64,000 nt of DNA from WHSW01 sp963767285. GTDB lineage: Bacteria; Actinomycetota; Thermoleophilia; Solirubrobacterales; 70-9. Every line of letters begins with the position of its first letter. Within the stretch, counting starts at the first letter, position 1. The stretch is from NCBI GenBank assembly GCA_963767285.1, contig CAVYDJ010000003.1:186001-250000 (forward strand), in the 5' to 3' direction. This document shows, piece by piece, positions 1 to 7,036 of the stretch. The position numbers and the translations under genes were made by a program. The notes beneath the pieces are model-generated. The model saw only the letters and a list, made by a program, of their open reading frames with translations, did no database searches and was not told the DNA's origin.

Positions 1-2
1 CC

Positions 3-986
3 GACGACGAGATCCTCGGTGATCGCTGGCGCGAGCGCGCCGACGCATTGGTCGGCGCCGGCCAGCTGCGCCGGGGGCGCGATGGCCGCTACCTGCCCCG
101 CGGCCCTGGCTTTCCCGCGGGCGAGATCTCACTGCGCTCGGCTTCGCTCGATTCGATCGCGGTCGTCGACCGAGCCTCCGGGGAGCTGATCGGCCAGGTC
201 GAGGCCGAGCGCGCCTTCTCGACCATCCACCCCGGCGCCGTGTACCTGCATCTCGGCCGGTCCTACGAGGTCGCCGAGCTCGACATCGACGGCAGGCGGG
301 CGATCGTCGACGCCTTCGATGGCGATTGGTACACGCAGCCGAAGAAGGAGACGATGGTCTTCATCGAGGCCGTGGGGGCGCAGCGCGGGATCGGCCCGCC
401 CGGCGGCGGCTCGGTCGAGCTGCACTTCGGCGAGGTCTCGGTCACCGAGCAGGTGATCGCCTACCAGCGCAAGAGCCTGACCGACCACGGCGTAATCGAC
501 CTGATCGCGCTCGACCTGCCGGAGCAGAACTTCCCGACCCAGGCGCTCTGGTACGTGCTCGCCGACGAGCTGGCCGGGCCCGGCGCGTTCGATGGCGCCG
601 ACGAGCAGCTCGGCGCCCTGCACGCATCCGAGCACAGCCAGATCGCCGTCCTGCCGCTGCTGGCGATGTGCGACCGCTGGGACATCGGCGGGCTGTCGAC
701 CAACATCCACTTCCAAACCGGCCTGCCGACGATCTTCATCTACGACGGGCATCCCGGCGGGGTGGGGATCTCCAGGCGCGGCTACGACGAGTTCGAGCGG
801 CTGGTCGCCGACGCCGCCCGCCTGGTCGGCGAGTGCCCGTGCGAATCCGGCTGTCCGTCCTGCGTGCAGAGCCCGAAGTGCGGCAACCTCAACGAGCCGC
901 TGCACAAGGCCGGCGCGCTCGAGCTGATGGACGCGATCATCAACCTGATCGCGGCGCAGCGCCGTCCCGCCGCCGGCCGCGGGTAA
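3..986 (+). CDS. C-terminal part of an Hrq1/YprA-like DEAD-box helicase (5' end outside window)
   Basis: The reading frame is open from the first bases of the window, so this is the end of a longer gene. The visible 327 residues match the C-terminal DUF1998/MZB region of Hrq1-type superfamily 2 helicases. It ends with a cysteine cluster (CPCESGCPSCVQSPKCGN, about residues 277-294) that in this family binds zinc. The helicase core motifs would lie upstream. Members unwind 3'-tailed or damaged DNA and act in repair. The stop is TAA at 984-986. About 170 bases without a gene follow, leading to a convincing Shine-Dalgarno for the next gene, so the two are probably separate transcripts. The family call is strong; the exact subfamily is inferred. 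Confidence 0.85.
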   Translation, partial: DDEILGDRWRERADALVGAGQLRRGRDGRYLPRGPGFPAGEISLRSASLDSIAVVDRASGELIGQVEAERAFSTIHPGAVYLHLGRSYEVAELDIDGRRAIVDAFDGDWYTQPKKETMVFIEAVGAQRGIGPPGGGSVELHFGEVSVTEQVIAYQRKSLTDHGVIDLIALDLPEQNFPTQALWYVLADELAGPGAFDGADEQLGALHASEHSQIAVLPLLAMCDRWDIGGLSTNIHFQTGLPTIFIYDGHPGGVGISRRGYDEFERLVADAARLVGECPCESGCPSCVQSPKCGNLNEPLHKAGALELMDAIINLIAAQRRPAAGRG

Positions 987-1156
987 ACCCGCTGCCGGCG
1001 AACTCCGGCCCCCCGAACAGGGCTGCCCCCTACACGTCTTCCGGGCTCACCTGTGGGCCCACATCTTGGGCTTCGGCGACCCGGCCGTCGGTGTTAAGGT
1101 GCGGGAAATCGGGCCCGGGGGTGTCGAGAGCCCGGACGATTGGGGAGGTTGGGCAA

Positions 1157-2833
1157 ATGACGAGACGGTGGATGGCCTTGACGGCAGTCTGCGCAGTCGC
1201 CATGGCCGCCGCTTGCAGTCCGGCGCTGGCGCATGACCCCGCGGAGTTCGGGACGCCGCTGAGCGGCCCGTTCGGCGATGACTTCTGGTTCGTGGAGAAC
1301 TTCCAGACGGCCCAGAACCCGACCAACCCGGCCAACACCCACGTGACGAGCTCGGACATCGCCTTCTTTGGCGATCTCGCCTACGTCGGCGACTACGGCG
1401 GCTTCCGGATCTTCGACATTTCCAAGCCCGTGCCGCGGCTCGTCTCCGACACCCGCTGCTACGGGCCGCAGGCGGACCCTTCGATCTTCGACAGCGACGG
1501 CGACGACGAGGCGGACACGCTCGTGCTGTCGGTGGACAGCGTCCTCGCGGGCCCACACTGCGGTGACCCGCCGGTCGCGAAGGATTCCTCTACCGGGCGC
1601 TATCCCGACGGCGCCTGGGAGGGGCTGCGGATCTTCGACGTCACCGATCCGGCCGCGCCACACCAGATCGCGACGGTCTACCAGGACTGCGGCTCGCATA
1701 CGAACACGCTGCTGCCGGCGCCGGATGGCGAATCGATGTACGTGCTGAACTCGAGCTACCCGCTTGGCGAGGGCCCGACATGCGGGCCGCTCGGCGTCGA
1801 GCACGGTCGCGCGATCAACCACGGCGTCGTTCAGGTCGTCGAGGTGCCGTTTGACGAGCCGGCCTTGGCGAGCGAGCTGACCGAGCTGCCGATCGTCTAC
1901 CCGGGTGACCCCGACGGGGTCTATAAGCCCGTCACCGATCATGGCAACACCGCGCCGCTGGACAACTTCCTCGGCTGTCACGACCTGAGCTCCTTCCCCG
2001 CCAAGGGGATGATCGGCGCCGCCTGCGGCGAGCAGGCGCAGGTGTGGAACATCGACGCGAGCACCGGGTTGCCCGACACCGAGCATCCGCGCTGGGTCCA
2101 TGATCAGCCCAACGTCGACTTCTGGCATTCGGCCACTTTCAGCTGGGACGGCCGGGTCGCCAACTTCATCGACGAGTCGTTCGGCGACGGCTGCCCACCG
2201 GTGACGACGAAGACCGCCGGCCTGCCCGGGCCGCCGCAGGTGTACGAGTCGGGGAACATGTTCTTCTTCGACGCGGAGAGCGGCGGGCTGCTGTCGGAGT
2301 ACCGCAGCCCGCGGCCGTCGAACGACAGCCTCGATCCCAGCAATCCCAACCGCCTCACCTATTGCTCCTCGCACCTCGGGATTCCGGTGCCGGCGAAGGA
2401 CCGCTACCTGCTGGTGAACGCCTTCTACCGCGGCGGCTCCTCGGTGATCGACTTCACCGATCCGACGGCGCCGTTCGAGATCGCGTTTGCCGACATGGCG
2501 GGCACGAATACGTGGTCGGCGTACACCTACCCGCGCAAGGCCGGCAACAGGCCGACCATCCCGGTCTACTCCAACGACGGCCTCAGTCGGAACTACGGAA
2601 CGGCGCAGAACCCCCACTACCCCGAAGCCGCGTATGGCTTCCAGCGCTTCGAGGCCGAGATCGGCAAGACGCACCTCGTCGGCTTCGATCAGCTCAACCC
2701 GCAGTTGCAGGAGCTGGTGATCGAGACGAAGTTCAAGCGGCCGAAGCCGCCGAAGAACGTGAAGACCTTCGCCGAGGGCGAGCCGGCTCCGATCGGCGCG
2801 ACCAACGTCTCGGCGCGCCCGTACGACAAGTAG
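1157..2833 (+). CDS. Secreted LVIVD-repeat beta-propeller protein
   Basis: The 558-residue product starts with a Sec-type signal peptide (MTRRWMALTAVCAVAMAAAC, then SPALA-HD). The cysteine at about 20 could be a lipobox-like residue, but the context is more like ordinary cleavage after ALA. The body has propeller blades of the LVIVD type, such as DIAFFGDLAYVGDYGGFRIFDI and WEGLRIFDVTDPAAPHQIA, with many Cys, His and Asp residues. No catalytic motif was recognised. ATG at 1157 is chosen because GGGGAGG lies 8 nt upstream and it gives a full signal peptide; the open frame continues upstream only as noise. It stands alone between an Hrq1-like gene and a convergent methyltransferase. An extracellular or surface role is inferred; the substrate is unknown. 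Confidence 0.82.
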   Translation: MTRRWMALTAVCAVAMAAACSPALAHDPAEFGTPLSGPFGDDFWFVENFQTAQNPTNPANTHVTSSDIAFFGDLAYVGDYGGFRIFDISKPVPRLVSDTRCYGPQADPSIFDSDGDDEADTLVLSVDSVLAGPHCGDPPVAKDSSTGRYPDGAWEGLRIFDVTDPAAPHQIATVYQDCGSHTNTLLPAPDGESMYVLNSSYPLGEGPTCGPLGVEHGRAINHGVVQVVEVPFDEPALASELTELPIVYPGDPDGVYKPVTDHGNTAPLDNFLGCHDLSSFPAKGMIGAACGEQAQVWNIDASTGLPDTEHPRWVHDQPNVDFWHSATFSWDGRVANFIDESFGDGCPPVTTKTAGLPGPPQVYESGNMFFFDAESGGLLSEYRSPRPSNDSLDPSNPNRLTYCSSHLGIPVPAKDRYLLVNAFYRGGSSVIDFTDPTAPFEIAFADMAGTNTWSAYTYPRKAGNRPTIPVYSNDGLSRNYGTAQNPHYPEAAYGFQRFEAEIGKTHLVGFDQLNPQLQELVIETKFKRPKPPKNVKTFAEGEPAPIGATNVSARPYDK

Positions 2834-2845
2834 GAGGGCGCGGCG

Positions 2846-3460
2846 CTAACCCTGGCGTCGCGCGACGAAGCGCACACCGACCGCGGGGAGCTCCTGCGCG
2901 GCGATCGCCGCCCGCTCCTCGTCCTCGCCGCTCGCGGGCGCGTGCCAGCGATAGAGGTAGGCACCGTGGGTGATCGCGCCGACCTCGAAGCCGGCTGCGT
3001 CGAGCCCGTCGCGCAGCTCGCCGAGCGGGTGGATGTGGGCGCGAACCTGGGCGGCTAGCGCCGCCGGAGCCGACGCCTGCTCGCGCTCGTGCTGGGCGAT
3101 GAGCCACGCGGCCGCGCGCTCGTCGACCCTCTCCACGTCGAGCTCGTCCACGATCAACGGGGCGCCCGGCGCCAGTACGCGGAAGAGCACCTCCAGCGAC
3201 TCGGTCACCGGTTCGACGTGATGGAGCGCGACCACCCCGACGGCGGCGTCAAAGCTGCCGTCCGCGGCTTCGAGCTCGGCCAGCGCCACCCGCTCGACGC
3301 CTTCGGCCTCCCCGCCGGGATCGATCGCGGTCACCTCGTAGCCGTCATCGCGCAGCGCCGCGGCCAGCTCGCCGCCGCCGGCCCCGACCTCGAGGACGCG
3401 CGCCGGCGGCGCCGGCAGCTGCGATCGAACCCAGTCGTGGAGGTCTGCATCAAGCGGCAC
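2846..3460 (-). CDS. Class I SAM-dependent methyltransferase
   Basis: The 204-residue protein has the Rossmann methyltransferase signature VLEVGAGGGELAAAL (motif I, about residues 21-35), the acidic end of beta 2 (VTAIDPGG), and FDAAVGVVALHHVEP (motif IV/post-I region). It is a methyltransferase-11 domain of typical minimal length. The substrate cannot be read from sequence. It starts with GTG at 3460, diverging from the small gene at 3487 with only 26 bp between the start codons. Its putative -10 (TAGCTT, 3475-3470) overlaps that of the neighbour. The stop lies 12 bp from the convergent LVIVD gene. A small-molecule methyltransferase is the most likely role. Confidence 0.85.
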   Translation of the reverse strand: MPLDADLHDWVRSQLPAPPARVLEVGAGGGELAAALRDDGYEVTAIDPGGEAEGVERVALAELEAADGSFDAAVGVVALHHVEPVTESLEVLFRVLAPGAPLIVDELDVERVDERAAAWLIAQHEREQASAPAALAAQVRAHIHPLGELRDGLDAAGFEVGAITHGAYLYRWHAPASGEDEERAAIAAQELPAVGVRFVARRQG

Positions 3461-3469
3461 GCCGCGGCG

Positions 3470-3479
3470 AAGCTACCGT
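3470..3479. promoter_or_regulatory. Overlapping divergent -10 elements
   Basis: The ten bases aagctaccgt contain TAGCTT on the minus strand (9 nt before the GTG at 3460) and TACCGT on the plus strand (7 nt before the ATG at 3487). This leaves almost no 5' leader on either transcript. No convincing -35 is seen. The call is inferred from the pattern repeated at six other divergent starts in this window. Confidence 0.4.
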
Positions 3480-3486
3480 TCTGACG

Positions 3487-3681
3487 ATGCTCGGGTTCGA
3501 CTGGAGGGCGACGAAGGACGGGACCGTCAGGATCTCGCGCGATGGCCGGGTCGTGACCACGCTCGCCGGGAGCGCGGCGAAGCGGTTCATCGACCGGATC
3601 GAAGGCGCCGATCACGAGGCCGCCCAGCAGCTGATGGCCCGCGCGACGGGGAACTACAAGCGCGGTAACGAGCGTTCCTGA
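3487..3681 (+). CDS. Small conserved-looking hypothetical protein (64 aa)
   Basis: The product is a short soluble protein with MLGFDWRATKDGTVRISRDG at its N-terminus and an Ala/Arg-rich helical C-terminus (SAAKRFIDRIEGADHEAAQQ). It resembles short nucleic-acid-binding or regulatory proteins in charge pattern only; no family was recognised. It is treated as real because its codon choice matches its neighbours and the start is preceded at 7 nt by TACCGT, the leaderless -10 pattern seen repeatedly here. It lies directly upstream of tRNA-Phe and diverges from a methyltransferase. Confidence 0.65.
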   Translation: MLGFDWRATKDGTVRISRDGRVVTTLAGSAAKRFIDRIEGADHEAAQQLMARATGNYKRGNERS

Positions 3682-3704
3682 CGGCCGCTAGCCTTACCCG
3701 CCGC

Positions 3705-3777
3705 GGCGAGGTAGCTCAGTTGGTAGAGCACACGACTGAAAATCGTGGTGTCGCCGGTTCGATTCCGGCCCTCGCCA
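3705..3777 (+). tRNA. tRNA-Phe (anticodon GAA)
   Basis: A full cloverleaf folds. The acceptor GGCGAGG (3705-3711) pairs with CCTCGCC (3770-3776) with discriminator A at 3777. The D arm is GCTC/GAGC. The anticodon stem CACGA/TCGTG surrounds loop CTGAAAA, giving GAA at 3738-3740. The T arm is GCCGG-TTCGATT-CCGGC. No CCA is encoded; the next bases are ttt. The anticodon-stem region is the standard bacterial tRNA-Phe sequence. The last ten bases of the tRNA plus five flanking bases are repeated downstream in direct and inverted form. Confidence 0.96.
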
Positions 3778-3908
3778 TTTGCCGGCTGCGGCGTGGCGAC
3801 TGGCTGCGTCATCGGTCGCTCGCGTGCGGCGCACGCCACGCTCCCTGCTTCCTTGCCAGTCGCGCGCCTCGCTCGGCAAATGGCGAGGGCTGCGCCCTCG
3901 CCATTTGC
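3768..3908. repeat. Fold-back element built from the tRNA-Phe 3' end
   Basis: The 15-mer gccctcgccatttgc (3768-3782) covers the tRNA 3' end and 5 flanking bases. An exact direct copy lies at 3894-3908 and an exact inverted copy at 3876-3890. The last two form a perfect 15-bp hairpin with a 3-nt loop. Between the arms, ggcgactggc and gccagtcgc form a second, weaker foldback. No T-run follows, so it is not a standard intrinsic terminator. It may be a remnant of tRNA-targeted integration or a palindromic element of the genome. Confidence 0.75.
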
Positions 3909-3996
3909 TCAGCGTCCCTTCTCGGCGAGCTTGTCGACCGGGCCGTAGACGGCGCGGATGATGATCATCGTCGTGGGTTGACGGGTTGCAACCGGG

Positions 3997-4008
3997 TATC
4001 AATCGGGC
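3997..4008 (+). promoter_or_regulatory. Putative -10 and spacer before a non-canonical ATC start
   Basis: TATCAA (3997-4002) lies exactly 6 nt before the in-frame ATC at 4009. This is the same spacing seen between TAnnnT elements and ordinary start codons elsewhere in the window (for example 31332-31344). A TTGACG lies at 3978-3983, but the 13-nt spacer is too short for a normal -35. The call is inferred from pattern only. Confidence 0.3.
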
Positions 4009-4965
4009 ATCTCGATCAGCAATCCCACCGATCTGACCCTGCGCGCCTGGTGGCACGCGCTGCGCGACGCCGGGAAATCATTTCGCGACAAGAACCTCTC
4101 CGACCGCGCCGCCGCGCTCACCTACTACTCGGTGCTGTCGATCTTCCCCGGCCTGATCGTCATCGTCTCGCTGCTCGGCGTCCTCGGCACGCAGGACTCG
4201 ATCGACGGGATGTTGCGGATCGCCGAGGACGTCGGCTCGGCGTCGGCGGTCGACACCCTGCGCGGCCCCATCGAGAACATCGTCGCGCACTCGAACGAGG
4301 CCGGCGTCGCCCTGATCATCGGCGTGCTGATCGCGCTGTGGTCGGCCTCCGGGTACGTCGGCGCCTTCATCCGCGCGTCGAACGAGATCTACGGGGTCGA
4401 GGACGACCGCCCCTTCTGGAAGCTGCGCCCCCGCCAGCTCGCGATCACGGTCGTGATGACCGCCTCGGTCGCCGTGATCCTGATGGCGCTCGTCGCCACG
4501 GGCCCGCTGGCGACCGCGATCGGCGAGGAGATCGGCTTCGGCGACACGGCGCTGACGGTCTGGTCGGTCGTCAAGTGGCCGTTGCTGTTCTTCGCCGCGG
4601 TCTGCGTGATCGGCCTCCTCTTCCGGTATTCGCCGAACGTCGAGCACGAGGGGGCGAGGTGGATCCTGCCCGGGAGCCTGGTCGCCACGGTGTTGTGGAT
4701 CGTCGCCTCGGCGGGCTTCAGCTTCTACGTCTCCAACTTCGGGTCCTATTCGAACACCTACGGCAGCCTCGCCGGCGGCATCGTCCTGCTGCTGTGGCTG
4801 TACCTGACCAACATGGCGGTCGTCTTCGGCGCCCAGTTCGCCGCGCAGCTCGAGGCGACGGCGAACGCCGCTCGCGAGCCAAGCCCGCCCGGAGGGGTGG
4901 TCGCGCTCGACCCTGACGAGCGCGACGAGGACCCGCACTACTCGCCGCAGCCGACGTCGCGCTGA
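4009..4965 (+). CDS. YihY/BrkB-family inner-membrane protein
   Basis: The C-terminal 277 residues from GTG 4132 are clear YihY/virulence-factor BrkB family: LSIFPGLIVIVSLLG, WSASGYVGAFIRASNEIYG, FYVSNFGSYSNTYGSLAG and LLLWLYLTNMAVVFGAQFAA, with about six membrane helices. The conserved N-terminal segment DKNLSDRAAALTYYS lies upstream of that GTG, in frame and open back to a TGA at 3979. No ATG, GTG or TTG occurs in that stretch. The start is placed at ATC 4009 (SISNPTDLTLRAWWHAL follows) because it gives a normal N-terminus and sits 6 nt after TATCAA. A start-codon mutation or a CTG start at 4033 or 4039 are alternatives. Transport substrate is unknown for the family. Confidence 0.85.
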   Translation: MSISNPTDLTLRAWWHALRDAGKSFRDKNLSDRAAALTYYSVLSIFPGLIVIVSLLGVLGTQDSIDGMLRIAEDVGSASAVDTLRGPIENIVAHSNEAGVALIIGVLIALWSASGYVGAFIRASNEIYGVEDDRPFWKLRPRQLAITVVMTASVAVILMALVATGPLATAIGEEIGFGDTALTVWSVVKWPLLFFAAVCVIGLLFRYSPNVEHEGARWILPGSLVATVLWIVASAGFSFYVSNFGSYSNTYGSLAGGIVLLLWLYLTNMAVVFGAQFAAQLEATANAAREPSPPGGVVALDPDERDEDPHYSPQPTSR

Positions 4966-5048
4966 GCCGCGTCAGATCGTCGCTGCGTCCGGCGACTCTC
5001 CGTGTGCATGGGCACCCGGGAGAGAAATCGGCCGTCCGGACCTCTGAC

Positions 5049-5061
5049 TAAGTTGAGATCA
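5049..5061 (+). promoter_or_regulatory. Putative leaderless -10 (TAAGTT-N7-ATG)
   Basis: TAAGTT at 5049-5054 is followed by 7 nt and the ATG at 5062. The start codon would therefore be close to +1 of the transcript. No Shine-Dalgarno is present. The call supports choosing ATG 5062 over the upstream ATG at 5002. Confidence 0.4.
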
Positions 5062-6087
5062 ATGAGCGCGCAACGTCAGATCGACGCGATTCAGGCTCCG
5101 TTGGAGAGCTCCCCGGTGGCGGTGCCGCTGATCCGCACCTTCGTCCGCGAGCTCGCCGAGGGCGACGCGGTGGCGGGCGCGTTTGCGGTCCGCGAGCGGG
5201 AGCGGCGCAGCCGCCGCAACGGCGACGATTTCCTGCGCCTCGTGCTCGCCGACCGCACCGGCAACGTCGAGGCGGTCGCCTGGGATGAGATCGAGGAGTG
5301 CTTCGAGTGCTCGGCGCCCGGCGCCGTGGTGTTCGTCGAGGGCAAGTTCACGGTTCATCCCCAGTACGGCGCGAAGATCACGCTCCGTTCGATCCGCACC
5401 GCACGTGAGGACGAGTACGAGCACGACGAGCTCGCCGAGGGCCCGCCGGTCGAGGTCGAGCAGCTCGAGGCCGGCCTACGCGAGCTGCTGGCGACGATCC
5501 AGAACCCGCAGCTGCAGCAGCTGCTCGGCAAGATCTTCCACCCCGAGTCGAGGATCTGGCAGCGCTTCCGGGTCGCGCCGGCGGCCAAGTACTACCACCA
5601 GGCCTACCCTCACGGGCTGCTGGACCACACGGTCTCGGTCGCCCAGGCGGTCAGCGCCGCGGCGGCGGCGTTCCCGGGCATCGACCGCGACGTCGCGGTC
5701 ACGGGGGCTCTGCTTCACGACATCGGCAAGACGCAGGCCTACAACGACGATCCGCTGGCGATCGACCTCACCGACGCCGGCCGGCTGATCGGTGAGATCC
5801 CGCTCGGCTACTACCTGGTTCGCCGGCTGATCGAGTCGATCGAGGGCTTCGACCCCGAGCTCGCCCAGGCCGTGCTCCACATCATCCTGTCCCACCACGG
5901 CAAGCTCGAAAACGGGTCGCCGACGGTCCCCGCCACCCGCGAGGCGACCCTCGTCCACATGATGGACAACCTCGGCGGCACGCTGGGCAGCTTCGACCGG
6001 ATCGAGCGCGAGCTTCCGGAGGGCCAGGCCTGGTCGCGCTTCGACCGCGGGATCGACTCGGCCGCCTACTTCGGCCGCGCGGCTTAA
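5062..6087 (+). CDS. YhaM-like 3'-5' exoribonuclease (OB fold plus HD domain)
   Basis: The 341-residue product has an N-terminal OB-fold nucleic-acid-binding domain (about residues 25-115, including FLRLVLADRTGNVEAVAWD). A C-terminal HD phosphohydrolase domain follows, with HGLLDHTVSVA, ALLHDIGKTQAY and LSHHGKLENGSP holding the metal-binding His/Asp residues. This is the YhaM architecture, and those proteins degrade single-stranded RNA or DNA 3' to 5'. Length matches the family (about 310-340). ATG 5062 is preferred because the residues before it look non-coding and TAAGTT precedes it at 7 nt. A second, more divergent copy lies at 56458-57390. Confidence 0.85.
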   Translation: MSAQRQIDAIQAPLESSPVAVPLIRTFVRELAEGDAVAGAFAVRERERRSRRNGDDFLRLVLADRTGNVEAVAWDEIEECFECSAPGAVVFVEGKFTVHPQYGAKITLRSIRTAREDEYEHDELAEGPPVEVEQLEAGLRELLATIQNPQLQQLLGKIFHPESRIWQRFRVAPAAKYYHQAYPHGLLDHTVSVAQAVSAAAAAFPGIDRDVAVTGALLHDIGKTQAYNDDPLAIDLTDAGRLIGEIPLGYYLVRRLIESIEGFDPELAQAVLHIILSHHGKLENGSPTVPATREATLVHMMDNLGGTLGSFDRIERELPEGQAWSRFDRGIDSAAYFGRAA

Positions 6088-6105
6088 GCGCCGGTCAGTC
6101 GCCCG

Positions 6106-6411
6106 TTAGCCCGCGAAGCGGTCGAGGCAGCGGTCCAGGGCGTTCTGGTTCACGCTGCCGCCGCTGATCGCCCGGTCGATGCAGTCCTGCAGGCGCCCGG
6201 TGTTGCTCGAGCCGTCGAACGCGTCGTCGATCTGCGACTGGATGTCGCTCGGCAGGTCGTCGAAGCCGCCGAACGAGTCGGAGAAGCTCTCGAAGGCGGT
6301 GTTCGTCGTGTCGAGCGCCGGCTTGACGATGAAGATGTAGACCGCGGCGAGGATCGCCACCGTGGTGAGGATCTTGATGAGCGGGTTGATGACTGTGCCG
6401 GCGCCGAGCAT
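6106..6411 (-). CDS. Small single-pass membrane protein, tandem paralogue A
   Basis: The 101-residue protein begins MLGAGTVINPLIKILTTVAI and has one transmembrane helix (about residues 9-30, ending YIFIVKPALDTT). It is anchored by its N-terminus, with a polar C-terminal tail that is probably outside. The tail holds two cysteines in C-x3-D-contexts (LQDCIDRAIS and LDRCLDRFAG). It is homologous over the first 40 residues to the gene immediately upstream on the same strand. Its ATG (6411) is preceded at 8 nt by TAGATT, which overlaps the TAG stop of that paralogue, so it may have its own leaderless promoter. Function is unknown. Confidence 0.75.
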   Translation of the reverse strand: MLGAGTVINPLIKILTTVAILAAVYIFIVKPALDTTNTAFESFSDSFGGFDDLPSDIQSQIDDAFDGSSNTGRLQDCIDRAISGGSVNQNALDRCLDRFAG

Positions 6412-6422
6412 GGGTGGCGAAT

Positions 6423-6932
6423 CTAACCGAACAGCAGCTTGTCCGCGAGGTTCCTGCAGCGCTGCATCGCGGCCGGCTTGAAGCCCGCGTCCTTGACGCA
6501 GTCGCGCACCTTCTCGGCGCCCGAGCTGTCGCCCTGCGCGTCGAGGCTGTCCGCGTAGGACAGCGAGAAGCTGCGGTCCGACTGCACCGTGTGGACCAGC
6601 TTCTGGCCCAGGTCCGCGCAGTGTTCCATCGCGTTGACGTTGGCGCCCGCGTCCTTGACGCAGCCCTTGATCTCGCGCGCGGCGGCGGGCCAGGAGCTCT
6701 GCAGGCTGGAGGCGTACGACTCGGCGCGGCTCTGCGAGGAGTTGAGACTCGCGTCGGCGAACGCGTCGTCGCTCTGGTCCTGGGCGTCGCGGACGGATTC
6801 GTTGACCGACTCGATCGCCTTGTCGGTCGTATCGAGGACCGGCCGGACGATGAAGATCCCCACCGCGGCCAAGATCACCACCGTGGTGACGATCTTGATG
6901 ATCGGGTTGATGACCGTCCCTGCTCCGAGCAC
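6423..6932 (-). CDS. Small single-pass membrane protein, tandem paralogue B
   Basis: The 169-residue protein begins (GTG) MLGAGTVINPIIKIVTTVVI and has a single transmembrane helix ending near IFIVRPVLDTT. A predicted extracytoplasmic helical tail has three repeat-like units, each with one cysteine (KGCVKDAGANVNAMEHCADL and RDCVKDAGFKPAAMQRCRNL). GTG 6932 is chosen over the longer frame because it aligns exactly with the paralogue at 6411. It is also preceded by TACGAT at 6 nt (6944-6939). The repeated C-V-K-D-A-G / A-M-x-x-C pattern suggests disulfide-stapled helical repeats. No known family; function not assigned. Confidence 0.75.
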   Translation of the reverse strand: MLGAGTVINPIIKIVTTVVILAAVGIFIVRPVLDTTDKAIESVNESVRDAQDQSDDAFADASLNSSQSRAESYASSLQSSWPAAAREIKGCVKDAGANVNAMEHCADLGQKLVHTVQSDRSFSLSYADSLDAQGDSSGAEKVRDCVKDAGFKPAAMQRCRNLADKLLFG

Positions 6933-6938
6933 CGGGAA

Positions 6939-6944
6939 ATCGTA
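6939..6944 (-). promoter_or_regulatory. Putative leaderless -10 TACGAT
   Basis: TACGAT on the minus strand ends 6 nt before the GTG at 6932. It decides the start of the gene, because the alternative upstream starts would be untranscribed. No -35 was identified. Confidence 0.4.
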
Positions 6945-7036
6945 GTCGAGTGGTCGGGCGGGCTCGCGTAAAACCCGCGCTTTGCGGCATGGGTGCGGGG
7001 GGAGAGCGCGAGCGCTCAATATCCTCGACACACCTA

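Noticed and set aside
326..1156. Long upstream extension of the LVIVD protein frame
   Set aside because: Arg/Pro-rich shadow of the helicase gene on another frame; signal peptide and Shine-Dalgarno support ATG 1157.
1094..2674. 526-codon minus-strand open frame
   Set aside because: Antisense shadow of the LVIVD gene; no domain, no start signals, Arg/Val-rich composition typical of high-GC shadows.
3768..3908. Intrinsic terminator after tRNA-Phe
   Set aside because: The hairpin is perfect but no T-run follows, and it is 100 bp beyond the tRNA; better described as a repeat.
3909..3968. Minus-strand 19-codon frame MIIIRAVYGPVDKLAEKGR next to the tRNA foldback
   Set aside because: Looks like a plausible protein end, but it is too short, has no upstream coding region and no Shine-Dalgarno; it could be a remnant.
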